Positions 1-8,176 of a stretch of 34,848 bases of DNA are shown piece after piece. The DNA lies in assembly GCA_028288515.1 (NCBI GenBank), contig JAQBNP010000263.1, positions 1-34,848 on the forward strand, given 5' to 3'. The position numbers and the translations under genes were made by a program. This stretch comes from Flaviaestuariibacter sp. GTDB taxonomy: Bacteria; Bacteroidota; Bacteroidia; Chitinophagales; Chitinophagaceae. Every line of letters starts with the position of its first letter. Position 1 is the stretch's first letter. The notes below the pieces were generated by a model that saw only the letters and a program-made list of their open reading frames with translations, was not told the origin of the DNA and made no database searches.

Positions 1-1076
1 CCTCGGGCTTCATGACTGCACAAGCCAACCTGTTCACGGACGTGCAGCTGGCAGATGGCATCCGCCTGAATCTAACGACCTACCTGTCGTCCCGGCATCA
101 CAACGAAGCATGGGTCAAGGGCGGCTATATCCAGTTCGACAAGCTGCCTCTGAAAGGTCGCTTCTGGACTCAGCTGATGGAAGTGGCAACCATCAAGATC
201 GGCCATATGGAGGTCAATTACGGTGACGCACATTTCCGCCGCTCCGACGGCGGCCAGGCGCTGTACAATCCTTTTATGGAGAGTTATATCATGGACGCCT
301 ATGCCACGGAGATCGGCGGCGAGGTCTACCTGCAGAAGCATGGCTTGTTTGGCATGATCGGTATCACAAATGGCATGATCAAGGGAAGCGCCGACTCGAC
401 CTACAAGACGATCGCCGATGACAACACCAGGCGCTCGCCATCGCTCTATGCAAAGGGCGGGCTGGACAAACTGGTGGGAGACGCGATCCGCGTACGGCTG
501 GCCGCAAGCTACTACCATAATGGCAGCAATGCCGGAAGCGGCCTCACGCTCTATGGCGGCGACCGCACCGGCTCCAACTACCAGGATGTGATGGAGAACG
601 TACCCTACGGCTCAACGCTGCCGGCGTCGACAGGCATCGCCTTCTCCGGCAGGCTGAACCCGGGCTTCAGCAAAAAGGTCGACGCCTTTATGCTCAATGG
701 ATTTATGAAGATCAAAGGCGTCGAGGCCTTCGGCACATTTGAAACGGCAAAAGGTCGAAACAAGAACGAGACGGCCAGCCGCGGCTCGCGACAACTTGCG
801 GCAGATATCGTCTACCGGTTCGGCGCGGCTGAAAAGACCTATGTCGGCATCCGGTACAACACGGCACAGGCCCGGTTGGCAAATACGGTTGCCGTCACCT
901 ATGACGACAAGATCAAGGTCGAGCGCACCGCACTCGCCGGCGGTTGGTTCCTTACGCGGAACATTCTCCTGAAAGCGGAATACGTGGTGCAGCGCTATGT
1001 CGATTTCCCTGTCACTGATTTTCGCAACGGCGGCCGCTTCAGCGGTTACGTGGTCGAAGCCGTCGTCGGGTTTTAA
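1..1076 (+). CDS. Porin-like outer-membrane beta-barrel protein, 5' end truncated by the window edge
   Basis: Frame is open upstream of the ATG at 12; alternating beta-strand pattern (YVGIRYNTAQ, LLKAEYVVQRY) and terminal Phe (VVEAVVGF) typical of outer-membrane barrels. Confidence 0.7.
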   Translation, partial: SGFMTAQANLFTDVQLADGIRLNLTTYLSSRHHNEAWVKGGYIQFDKLPLKGRFWTQLMEVATIKIGHMEVNYGDAHFRRSDGGQALYNPFMESYIMDAYATEIGGEVYLQKHGLFGMIGITNGMIKGSADSTYKTIADDNTRRSPSLYAKGGLDKLVGDAIRVRLAASYYHNGSNAGSGLTLYGGDRTGSNYQDVMENVPYGSTLPASTGIAFSGRLNPGFSKKVDAFMLNGFMKIKGVEAFGTFETAKGRNKNETASRGSRQLAADIVYRFGAAEKTYVGIRYNTAQARLANTVAVTYDDKIKVERTALAGGWFLTRNILLKAEYVVQRYVDFPVTDFRNGGRFSGYVVEAVVGF

Positions 1077-1233
1077 GAGCACCGGGACCTACAGGTTCGT
1101 GCCCTGACGCTACGAAATCCACGTGATATCCGCGGTTCGGAGCTCTGAAGGAATGAATGACGTGGCTTCCGTACACATGAACTCTTTGCCCGCCTGATCT
1201 GCAAGCGTTTCATCACCTGTCAACAAGTGCACC

Positions 1234-2247
1234 ATGAAGGTTCTCTTTTACAGCGCAAAAGACTACGAGCTTCCTTCTCTGAAAGAATCCCTTCCGGACA
1301 GCCTTCCCGCGACGTTTACCCCCAGCGCCCTGTCCATAGATACCGTTTCTCTCGCCAGGGGCTACGACGCCGTGTCGATCTTTACATCGGATGACGCGTC
1401 GGCACAGGTTCTCCGGGGCCTTGCACTCGCCGGCGTGCGGTTTGTTGCGACACGCTCGGCCGGGTTCGATCACATAAATATGGAAGCTGCCTCCGAGGCA
1501 GGCATCCGCGTGGCTCATGTGCCCGACTATTCACCACACGCAATCGCCGAGCATGCGGTTGCGCTGATGCTCGCCCTGGACCGCAGGCTCGTCAGGGCCG
1601 CAGCCCAGGTGGCAGAAAACGATTTTACGATCGATCACCTCGTCGGGTTCAACATGCATGGGAAGAAGGTCGGCATCATCGGCACCGGTCACATCGGTGC
1701 CACGGTGGCCCGCATTCTCGACGGATTCGGCTGTACCCTGATGGCCTACGACCCCGCACCGGATGCCTCGCTCGAAGAGCGATACAATCTTTTCTATACA
1801 GGGCTTCAGACCCTGTGCAGCATGTGCGACATCATCACCCTCCACCTTCCGCTGAACCCGCAAACGCGCCACATCATCGGCAAAAAGCTGATCAGCGGCA
1901 TGAAGCGGGGTATGATGCTGATCAATACGGCGCGGGGTGGCATCCTCGACACGAAGGAGGTGATCGGCGCCCTGAGGACCGGGCAGATCGGCATGTTCGG
2001 GATGGACGTTTATGAACACGAACGGGGACTTTTCTTTAACGACTGGAGGGGGCGCAACCTGGACGACCCGATGCTGAAGGAGTTGTTGAGCCGCGACAAC
2101 GTTCTGCTGACGCCGCACCTGGGTTTTGCTACCCGAGAGGCCATTGCAGCGATCTCCACTGTCACCTGTCATTGTCTGGCCACCTGGGCGGCGGGCGAAA
2201 GAGCGGTTAACGAGATCGGTCTTTCAGGAAGTGCTGGCTTGGCATGA
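1234..2247 (+). CDS. ldhA: D-2-hydroxyacid dehydrogenase, D-lactate dehydrogenase-like
   Basis: NAD-binding motif GIIGTGHIGATVARIL, catalytic-region motifs LINTARGGILDTKEV and LLTPHLGFATREA; MKVLFYSAKDYE start typical of the LdhA family. Confidence 0.93.
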   Translation: MKVLFYSAKDYELPSLKESLPDSLPATFTPSALSIDTVSLARGYDAVSIFTSDDASAQVLRGLALAGVRFVATRSAGFDHINMEAASEAGIRVAHVPDYSPHAIAEHAVALMLALDRRLVRAAAQVAENDFTIDHLVGFNMHGKKVGIIGTGHIGATVARILDGFGCTLMAYDPAPDASLEERYNLFYTGLQTLCSMCDIITLHLPLNPQTRHIIGKKLISGMKRGMMLINTARGGILDTKEVIGALRTGQIGMFGMDVYEHERGLFFNDWRGRNLDDPMLKELLSRDNVLLTPHLGFATREAIAAISTVTCHCLATWAAGERAVNEIGLSGSAGLA

Positions 2248-3304
2248 CACCGCCACGCGCGACGCTCTCCAGCTTTTCAATGTCGAGGATCCGCACCGTG
2301 CTGACGTGAATGTCAATGAGGTGTTCCGATTTAAAATCACTCAGCGTTCGCGTCAGCGACTCCGTCGCCGTGCCGGCAATGGCCGCCATCACCTCCCGGC
2401 TGAAGCTCAGCGATGTTGCTTCGACGCCCGGCCTGGCCGTCTTCTGATGAAGAAGAAGGAGAGCGGCGGCAACCTTTTCGCGCAGGGAGCTATAGGCAAT
2501 GCTCAGAAGCTGCTGCTCCTTGATGGACACGGTTCTTGCCAGCTGCGCGAGAAGAGACGTCGCGACGTCACTATGCCGCAGGAGCGCCTCGAATTCTGCT
2601 TTCGGAATGACAACCAGTTCGGACTCTTCAAGGGAAACGGCCTTCTCCTTGTATTGTCCACCCTCCATCAGGGCAATGTAACCGAAAAACTCTCCTTCGC
2701 CATAAAGCTCAACGACCAGTTCCTTCCCCTGATCGTTCTCCCGCGATGCCTTCACCTTCCCCTTCTGCACAAAAAAAAGTGACTGGGGCCTGTTGCCCTC
2801 GTTGTAGACCACCTGGTTCTTCCGGTACACCTCCGCCGCGCGATCCTGGACGGCCATCTCGCCGTGGAGAAACGCCAGGAAGGAAACGCGAAGGGCCGCC
2901 TCGTCGGCAGAAGCCGGGGTGTCAACGACGTCCTGGTCGGACAGGGCAAGCCGGGTTTCGATGGCAGTCAGCAATTCGGTTGTGGAGAAGGGTTTGGTGA
3001 GATAGTCGTCTGCACCGAGCTCCATACCCCGCCGGAAATCGGAGCGCTCCGATTTGGCAGACAGGAAGATGAAAGGGAGCTTCTTCAGGGCCTCGTTGCT
3101 GTGCAGCATGTGGAGCACGGCATAACCGTCGACACCGGGCATCATGATGTCACAGAGGACAAGGTCCGGGCGGCCGGCCAGTGCCATCTCCACGCCCTGC
3201 TTACCATCTGCCGCGGTCAGCACTTCATAGCCGGACAAAGCCAGGATCTCGGCGGTGTTTTCGCGGAGGTCGTCATTGTCTTCAATGAGAAGGATTTTTT
3301 TCAT
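2207..3304 (-). CDS. Response regulator with REC + cNMP-binding + Crp/Fnr-type HTH domains
   Basis: MKKILLIEDNDDLRENTAEIL receiver start, DLVLCDIMMPGVDGY phospho-Asp region; cNMP-type barrel VYRKNQVVYNEGNRPQSLFFVQKGKVK; C-terminal Crp-type HTH REVMAAIAGTATESLTRTLSDF. Confidence 0.92.
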   Translation of the reverse strand: MKKILLIEDNDDLRENTAEILALSGYEVLTAADGKQGVEMALAGRPDLVLCDIMMPGVDGYAVLHMLHSNEALKKLPFIFLSAKSERSDFRRGMELGADDYLTKPFSTTELLTAIETRLALSDQDVVDTPASADEAALRVSFLAFLHGEMAVQDRAAEVYRKNQVVYNEGNRPQSLFFVQKGKVKASRENDQGKELVVELYGEGEFFGYIALMEGGQYKEKAVSLEESELVVIPKAEFEALLRHSDVATSLLAQLARTVSIKEQQLLSIAYSSLREKVAAALLLLHQKTARPGVEATSLSFSREVMAAIAGTATESLTRTLSDFKSEHLIDIHVSTVRILDIEKLESVARGGVMPSQHFLKDRSR

Positions 3305-4896
3305 GGGGAAGGTGTTGCTGTCGCCTGCGGTGCAGGGGCGACGGGTGAATGCTGCGGAATGCAGATCGAAAAGGTGGTGCCAATATGCTCCGTGCTTTCC
3401 ATGCTGATCGTGCCCTTCATGAGCTCGACGTATTTGGCAACGATGTGCAGCCCGAGCCCGGTGCCCTGGATACCGACAGCATTAGTGGCCCTGAAGAAGC
3501 GCTCAAACAGGTGACGCTGGTCTTCGGCCGACACGCCGATGCCGTTGTCCGTGACAACGAGGCAAAGCTCGTGGTCCGTCACATGGATGGTGACGACAAT
3601 GACGCCGCTCTCCGGCGAGAACTTAACGGCGTTTGAAATGAGATTGATCAGGATGTAGCGCAGGAGGCGGAGGTCAATGGAAAGAGGGGCATCCAGGCTC
3701 TCCTCGAACAGGATCTGCTGCCCGCGTTTTGTCAACACCTGCATTCCCTGGATCGTGTCCTGGATCTCGTGAACGCACTCCGCGGCTGTTGTCACCTGCA
3801 TATCGGCTTTGACAAACCCTTCTTCCATTTTTTGCAGCGAAAGGAAATCCTCCAGGATATTCTTCATGCCCGCCACCGAGCTCGTGATCCGCCGGATATG
3901 GCGCTGGCGCTTGAGCTGCTCATCGCCCGCGGTGTTATACCGGGTGAGCAGCTCGGCCGAGGACAGAATGGTGCTGAGCGGTGTGCGGAACTCGTGCGAG
4001 GCAATGGTCACAAACCTTGATTTCAGGTCTCCCAGCTCTTTTTCTTTTTCCAGCGCTTCGCTCAGGCCTTCCTTGGATCGTTCCAGCTCGCCCAGCGCGT
4101 CTTTCAGCATGAGGGTCCGGTTGGCCACTTTCGATTCAAGGTCCCGCAGCATCTCCTTGATCCGCTGGCTTGTCTGTTCCAGTTCCTTGTTCTGCCGGAT
4201 CACCACTTCCTGCGCCTTCTTCCGGACTGTGATGTCGACAACGAACGCGATGACAAAGGTCTCTGATCCGATCCGGTAGTCGCTGAGACTGATCTCCGTC
4301 GGAAACTCCGTTCCATCTTTTTTCCGGGCGCGCAGGTCGCGGCCTTCGCCCATCGTCCGCGGCTCGGGATGGTGGTGAAACTGCGCCCGGTGCTCCGGGT
4401 GAACCCCATGAAACTTCCGCGGGATAAGCACTTCAACGGGCTTGCCCAGTACGTCCGCCTTGTCATAGCCAAACTGGTTCTCCGCGTACGGGTTGAAATT
4501 GGTTATGATACCATTCCTGTTCGTGACAACGATGCCGATCGTGGCATAGTTGAACAGGGATTCGAGCTCCTGGTAATTCTGGTCGAGATGACTGGTGGAC
4601 CGCTGGTGCATGATCACGAGGGCGCCGGCCAGTGCGATCGTGGCCAGCAGGGCGGCATGTACGGGCAACCCGTCTGCCGGTCCTTTCTTCACCAGCATGT
4701 CCAGCGCCACAGCAACCAGGCTCGCCGCGGTGAACGCGATCGTCAGGCCGCGTTTGGCAGGATGGATCGTACAGAGAATGCCAATGAGATATCCAAGGGC
4801 CGGAAGCCAGCTGCCTGACAGGAACAGCGTTACGCTCGCGAGGACAAAAATCGCAAACGAGACCGCAGGAAGGGAAAAGGGTGGCTTGTGGGACAA
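3301..4896 (-). CDS. Membrane-anchored PAS sensor histidine kinase
   Basis: N-terminal hydrophobic segments, PAS domain (ATIGIVVTNRNGIITNFNPYAENQFGY), HisKA (FVTIASHEFRTPLSTILSS), HATPase (NAVKFSPESG, DNGIGVS, GTGLGLHIV); ATGA-type overlap with the downstream regulator. Confidence 0.94.
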   Translation of the reverse strand: MSHKPPFSLPAVSFAIFVLASVTLFLSGSWLPALGYLIGILCTIHPAKRGLTIAFTAASLVAVALDMLVKKGPADGLPVHAALLATIALAGALVIMHQRSTSHLDQNYQELESLFNYATIGIVVTNRNGIITNFNPYAENQFGYDKADVLGKPVEVLIPRKFHGVHPEHRAQFHHHPEPRTMGEGRDLRARKKDGTEFPTEISLSDYRIGSETFVIAFVVDITVRKKAQEVVIRQNKELEQTSQRIKEMLRDLESKVANRTLMLKDALGELERSKEGLSEALEKEKELGDLKSRFVTIASHEFRTPLSTILSSAELLTRYNTAGDEQLKRQRHIRRITSSVAGMKNILEDFLSLQKMEEGFVKADMQVTTAAECVHEIQDTIQGMQVLTKRGQQILFEESLDAPLSIDLRLLRYILINLISNAVKFSPESGVIVVTIHVTDHELCLVVTDNGIGVSAEDQRHLFERFFRATNAVGIQGTGLGLHIVAKYVELMKGTISMESTEHIGTTFSICIPQHSPVAPAPQATATPSP

Positions 4897-4959
4897 AGGT
4901 TTCTGGTGATGTGAGGCGTATTCGATGACAGGGGGTGGCTTGCAAGAAGGCGAGGCAGG

Positions 4960-5205
4960 TCAGGTAGAAGCTGTTGCCAGCCGTTGTCCCTCCGCGATGC
5001 CCTTATCAGTGATGGTAAACGTACGGGGATCGACACCGGCAAGCGCTGTGATAAATCCCGCTTCCTGCAGGCGGTGCAGCAAGTAGGTCAGCTCGCCGGG
5101 GTGCGGCGCGAAGCCAAGGTTCACCGGCTTGGCGAGATCGTCAACGGTAAGGGTTTCGTGCCGGACGAGCGTGTCGATCAGGATCTTTCGGTTGAGGAGC
5201 GGCAT
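4960..5205 (-). CDS. Small winged-helix-like hypothetical protein
   Basis: 81-aa ORF with helix-helix-helix-wing look (LTYLLHRLQEAGFITAL...RTFTITDKGIAEGQRL). Confidence 0.6.
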   Translation of the reverse strand: MPLLNRKILIDTLVRHETLTVDDLAKPVNLGFAPHPGELTYLLHRLQEAGFITALAGVDPRTFTITDKGIAEGQRLATAST

Positions 5206-5246
5206 AGGGAATGAGTTTGGAGAGGATGGTTGACAAGAAAGCAGGA

Positions 5247-5546
5247 TCAGCCCTGGGTGTTATCCTGCACTAATTGCTTGATGCCTTCAGCGCTTGTCTT
5301 GCTGAGGGCGTCGATGGTGATGTGCCTGCCCATGAGCCCGTTGCGGCCGGTGAAGGCAAGAAAGCAGGAGTTGGCGGGCATCGGGTTGCCGTACAGATCG
5401 CTTTCCATGATGTAGATGCGGTCGAGGGTGGGGTAGCGGAACACGCGGGCGTCCGGGTTGGTGGCGGCGTTGACATCATCGGTGCTCAGGGTGAGACCCA
5501 GCTTTTCGATCAGTTGCGGGCTTAGGTTGACGACTTTCTTTTCCAT
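5247..5546 (-). CDS. Hypothetical protein, 99 aa
   Basis: Coding-like ORF in the minus-strand signalling cluster; plausible start MEKKVVNLSPQLIEKLGL. Confidence 0.6.
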   Translation of the reverse strand: MEKKVVNLSPQLIEKLGLTLSTDDVNAATNPDARVFRYPTLDRIYIMESDLYGNPMPANSCFLAFTGRNGLMGRHITIDALSKTSAEGIKQLVQDNTQG

Positions 5547-5607
5547 GGGTGATTATTGTTGTTTGAATGGGCTTTCGGTTATCGATCCGGAGAACGCAGT
5601 ATTGTCT

Positions 5608-6063
5608 TCATGCGGTCGACAGGGGTGCGGGAAGGATCTTCTCGATCGCATTCCGGATGATGTCGATCAGTTGCTGGAAGGTGCATGGCTTGATGCAGTA
5701 CGACTTTGCGCCTCCTTTGATCGTCCGCTCAATTGTGGACTCGTTCGATGACGTTGACAGGATCAGGACCGGGACCGATGCAAGTCGCGGGTCGGCTTTG
5801 ATCGCCGCGAGACATTGGAGGCCGCTCTTGCGCGGCATGTTGATGTCAAGAAACAGGAGGTCGGGAAGCGGCGAGCGATCAAGGTAGTTCATGACCTGGT
5901 CACCGTCGTCCAGCTGGACCAGGGTAGCAGGCAGACAAAGACTGTTGAAGGCTTCCTCGAAGAGGAGGCGATCGTCCGGATCGTCGTCGGCCAGGACAAT
6001 GGTGGGAAAGGAGCGGAGCGCCGAGGTAACGGGCAATTCGGCAGCGGGAGCGAGCGTTTTCAT
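5608..6063 (-). CDS. Single-domain response regulator (Rcp1/CheY-like)
   Basis: VLADDDPDDRLLFEEAF, LPDLLFLDINMPRKSGLQCL, VPVLILSTSSNESTIERTIKGGAKSYCIKP. Confidence 0.93.
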   Translation of the reverse strand: MKTLAPAAELPVTSALRSFPTIVLADDDPDDRLLFEEAFNSLCLPATLVQLDDGDQVMNYLDRSPLPDLLFLDINMPRKSGLQCLAAIKADPRLASVPVLILSTSSNESTIERTIKGGAKSYCIKPCTFQQLIDIIRNAIEKILPAPLSTA

Positions 6064-6167
6064 CCTTTCGTGGTTTAAAAGATCTGACCCGGGAACTACC
6101 GGCGTAGAGCGTCCACAGCAGTGTTGGCGGTGACTTCAAAGGTAGAGTATATAGTCCGGTTGATATG

Positions 6168-6485
6168 TTATTGTTTCTCCATGCCAGCGTCCATGAGCTT
6201 CGCAGAATGGGGCGGCAGCCTCTGCGAAGGGATTCGAATGCCAGGTGATCCAAAGCCGAACGGCAGGTCCTGCCCGGATGCTTTCAAGCCGTCTGCCAGG
6301 AACAGACGCTCCCTCCCCAGCAACTCTGCCATTTGGTATGAAGTTTGGTACCTTATGGGTACAACGATTCTACTTCCTCCCATCTCGAAGAATGAAGCGC
6401 CCTGGGCCTGCCGGCTTGTGGCGTGCAGCAGCGTCTTGAAAGCCGCGCTTCTTCGGGCACCGATCGTCCAACACCAGGTTACCAT
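6168..6485 (-). CDS. Possible small hypothetical ORF
   Basis: 105-aa ORF with acceptable codon usage but no recognised domain. Confidence 0.25.
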   Translation of the reverse strand: MVTWCWTIGARRSAAFKTLLHATSRQAQGASFFEMGGSRIVVPIRYQTSYQMAELLGRERLFLADGLKASGQDLPFGFGSPGIRIPSQRLPPHSAKLMDAGMEKQ

Positions 6486-6540
6486 CCACCTCTATTGAAA
6501 GACCCCTGATCGATGCGACCACTCTTAGAAGTTTAAATTC

Positions 6541-6720
6541 ATGGACGACTCTTTTTTTGCCCTGCCCTTACGCGAACAGCTCGCTGAGCTGGAAAATCTG
6601 TATGCCGAGTGTTTGCTGGACGGGACTGACCGGGCCACCTTGAAACAGCTGTGGACCCACATCCAGGACATCAGATCGCGCACCCAGGAATCGAGACACA
6701 GGCTTTTTACGCGTCGTTGA
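6541..6720 (+). CDS. Small hypothetical protein, 59 aa, paralogous to the ORF at 21369-21545
   Basis: Manual translation: MDDSFFALPLREQLAELENLYAECLLDGTDRATLKQLWTHIQDIRSRTQESRHRLFTRR*; shares REQLAxLExLYAExLxDGxDxxxLxxLWxxIQxxR with the second copy; absent from the supplied ORF track. Confidence 0.75.
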   Translation: MDDSFFALPLREQLAELENLYAECLLDGTDRATLKQLWTHIQDIRSRTQESRHRLFTRR

Positions 6721-7093
6721 AAAGGTTCAGCCATCGGGAAGATGCCCTCGCCGTTCGCTCCGCTGTTTCCCTGTTACACGTGACGTTCTATGCCTTTGGC
6801 GGGACGTGACGATCACCATTCGGGAACGCTTTCCTTTGCATCGTCGAAACGCTGTTTGACGCGTGACCGGTGAAGCCAGTCTGGCCCGGCAGCGGTTTCC
6901 ATTGCCCCTAAGATGTAGCTATGACAACAAGCGTTCGATTCCTTGCAGGTGGATGAACGACCACCCGCTTGCTTTCCGACTGACCACGGACATGCAGACG
7001 AATGTTTGTCGACAGTCCCTTCCTCGTGGCGCCGGCCGACCTTTGCCGTTCACGTTCTTCATTCTTTCACCCTTTACAACGTACCGATTCCCT

Positions 7094-8176
7094 ATGATTG
7101 ACATCAAGAAAGAAGGCATCCTGCTAAAAAAGCGAGCCCTTGCTTTCGAAGAAGAAGGCGTTCTCAACCCAGCCGTTATCAGGGAGGGAGGGCAGGTTCA
7201 CATGTTCTACCGTGCGGTTGGCAAGGGCAACTACTCAAGTGTCGGCTATTGCAAACTAAACGGTCCGCTGACGATCGAAGACCGTTTGGACAGCCCACTT
7301 CTGATCCCCGAGTACGATTACGAATCGCATGGAGTGGAAGATCCCCGGATCGTAAAAATCGAGAACCTCTACTACCTCACCTACACTGCCTACGATGGGG
7401 TGAATGCCCTGGGCTGCTTAGCTGTGTCGAAAGACCTCGTGCATTTTAAAAAGAAGGGCATCATCGCTCCCCAGGTTGGTTACGACGAATTCCGGATGCT
7501 GGCGGAAACCCACGGTGCCATCAACCAGAAGTACCTGCGCTATAATGAGCAAGGGCAAGTAGCGCATAAGCAAGGCAAGCCGGTCCTGCTTTGGGATAAG
7601 AACCTCATCTTTTTTCCACGCCGCATCAATAGCAAGCTTTATTTCCTTCACCGGATAAAGCCGGATATCCAGATCGCAGCAATAAATGACATCGATGAGC
7701 TGACAGCCGCCTACTGGCATTCCTATTTCCTTGAGCTGGATAACCACATCCTGCTGTCTCCAAAACTTCCCCACGAGATCAGTTATGTCGGCGGCGGCTG
7801 TCCGCCGATCGAAACGGAGCACGGGTGGCTATTGATCTATCACAGTGTGTACGACACGGTGAAAGGATATGTGTACTGCGCCTGCGCGGCCCTGTTGGAC
7901 CTGGAAAATCCTGGTCAAGAGCTTTGCCGGTTGCCTTATGCTTTGTTTCAACCGGAACACGACTGGGAACTAAACGGCGAGGTAAACAACGTCTGCTTCC
8001 CGACAGGGGCAGCCTTGTTTGGCGACACCCTGTATGTGTATTACGGTGCGGCAGACGAGCAAATTGCAGTGGCGTCTATGAGCTTTTCATCGCTGCTGAA
8101 CGAATTGCTGCTCTATAAAAAGGCAGACAAAAAAACAAAACACAATGGACACTCTCACGAATCGTCTGCCCGATAA
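7094..8176 (+). CDS. GH130-family beta-mannoside phosphorylase/glycosidase-like protein
   Basis: NPAVIREGGQVHMFYRAVGKGNYSSVGYCKL, HGVEDPRIVKIENLYYLTYTAYDG, GGCPPIETEHGWLLIYHSVYD, YYGAADEQIAVA; start at the in-frame ATG 7094 rather than 6863. Confidence 0.88.
   Translation: MIDIKKEGILLKKRALAFEEEGVLNPAVIREGGQVHMFYRAVGKGNYSSVGYCKLNGPLTIEDRLDSPLLIPEYDYESHGVEDPRIVKIENLYYLTYTAYDGVNALGCLAVSKDLVHFKKKGIIAPQVGYDEFRMLAETHGAINQKYLRYNEQGQVAHKQGKPVLLWDKNLIFFPRRINSKLYFLHRIKPDIQIAAINDIDELTAAYWHSYFLELDNHILLSPKLPHEISYVGGGCPPIETEHGWLLIYHSVYDTVKGYVYCACAALLDLENPGQELCRLPYALFQPEHDWELNGEVNNVCFPTGAALFGDTLYVYYGAADEQIAVASMSFSSLLNELLLYKKADKKTKHNGHSHESSAR

Noticed and set aside
2864-3514. 216-aa plus-strand ORF
   Set aside because: Antisense to the regulator/kinase pair
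6225-6245. tRNA-like fragment (gggattcgaatgcc)
   Set aside because: Resembles a T-arm only superficially; no complete cloverleaf could be assembled
6332-6350. Direct repeat TTTGGTA x2 with 12-nt period
   Set aside because: Too short and isolated to separate from chance
6863-7093. 77-aa N-terminal extension of the GH130 ORF
   Set aside because: Extension is non-homologous looking (arginine/proline-rich); ATG at 7094 gives a family-typical N-terminus
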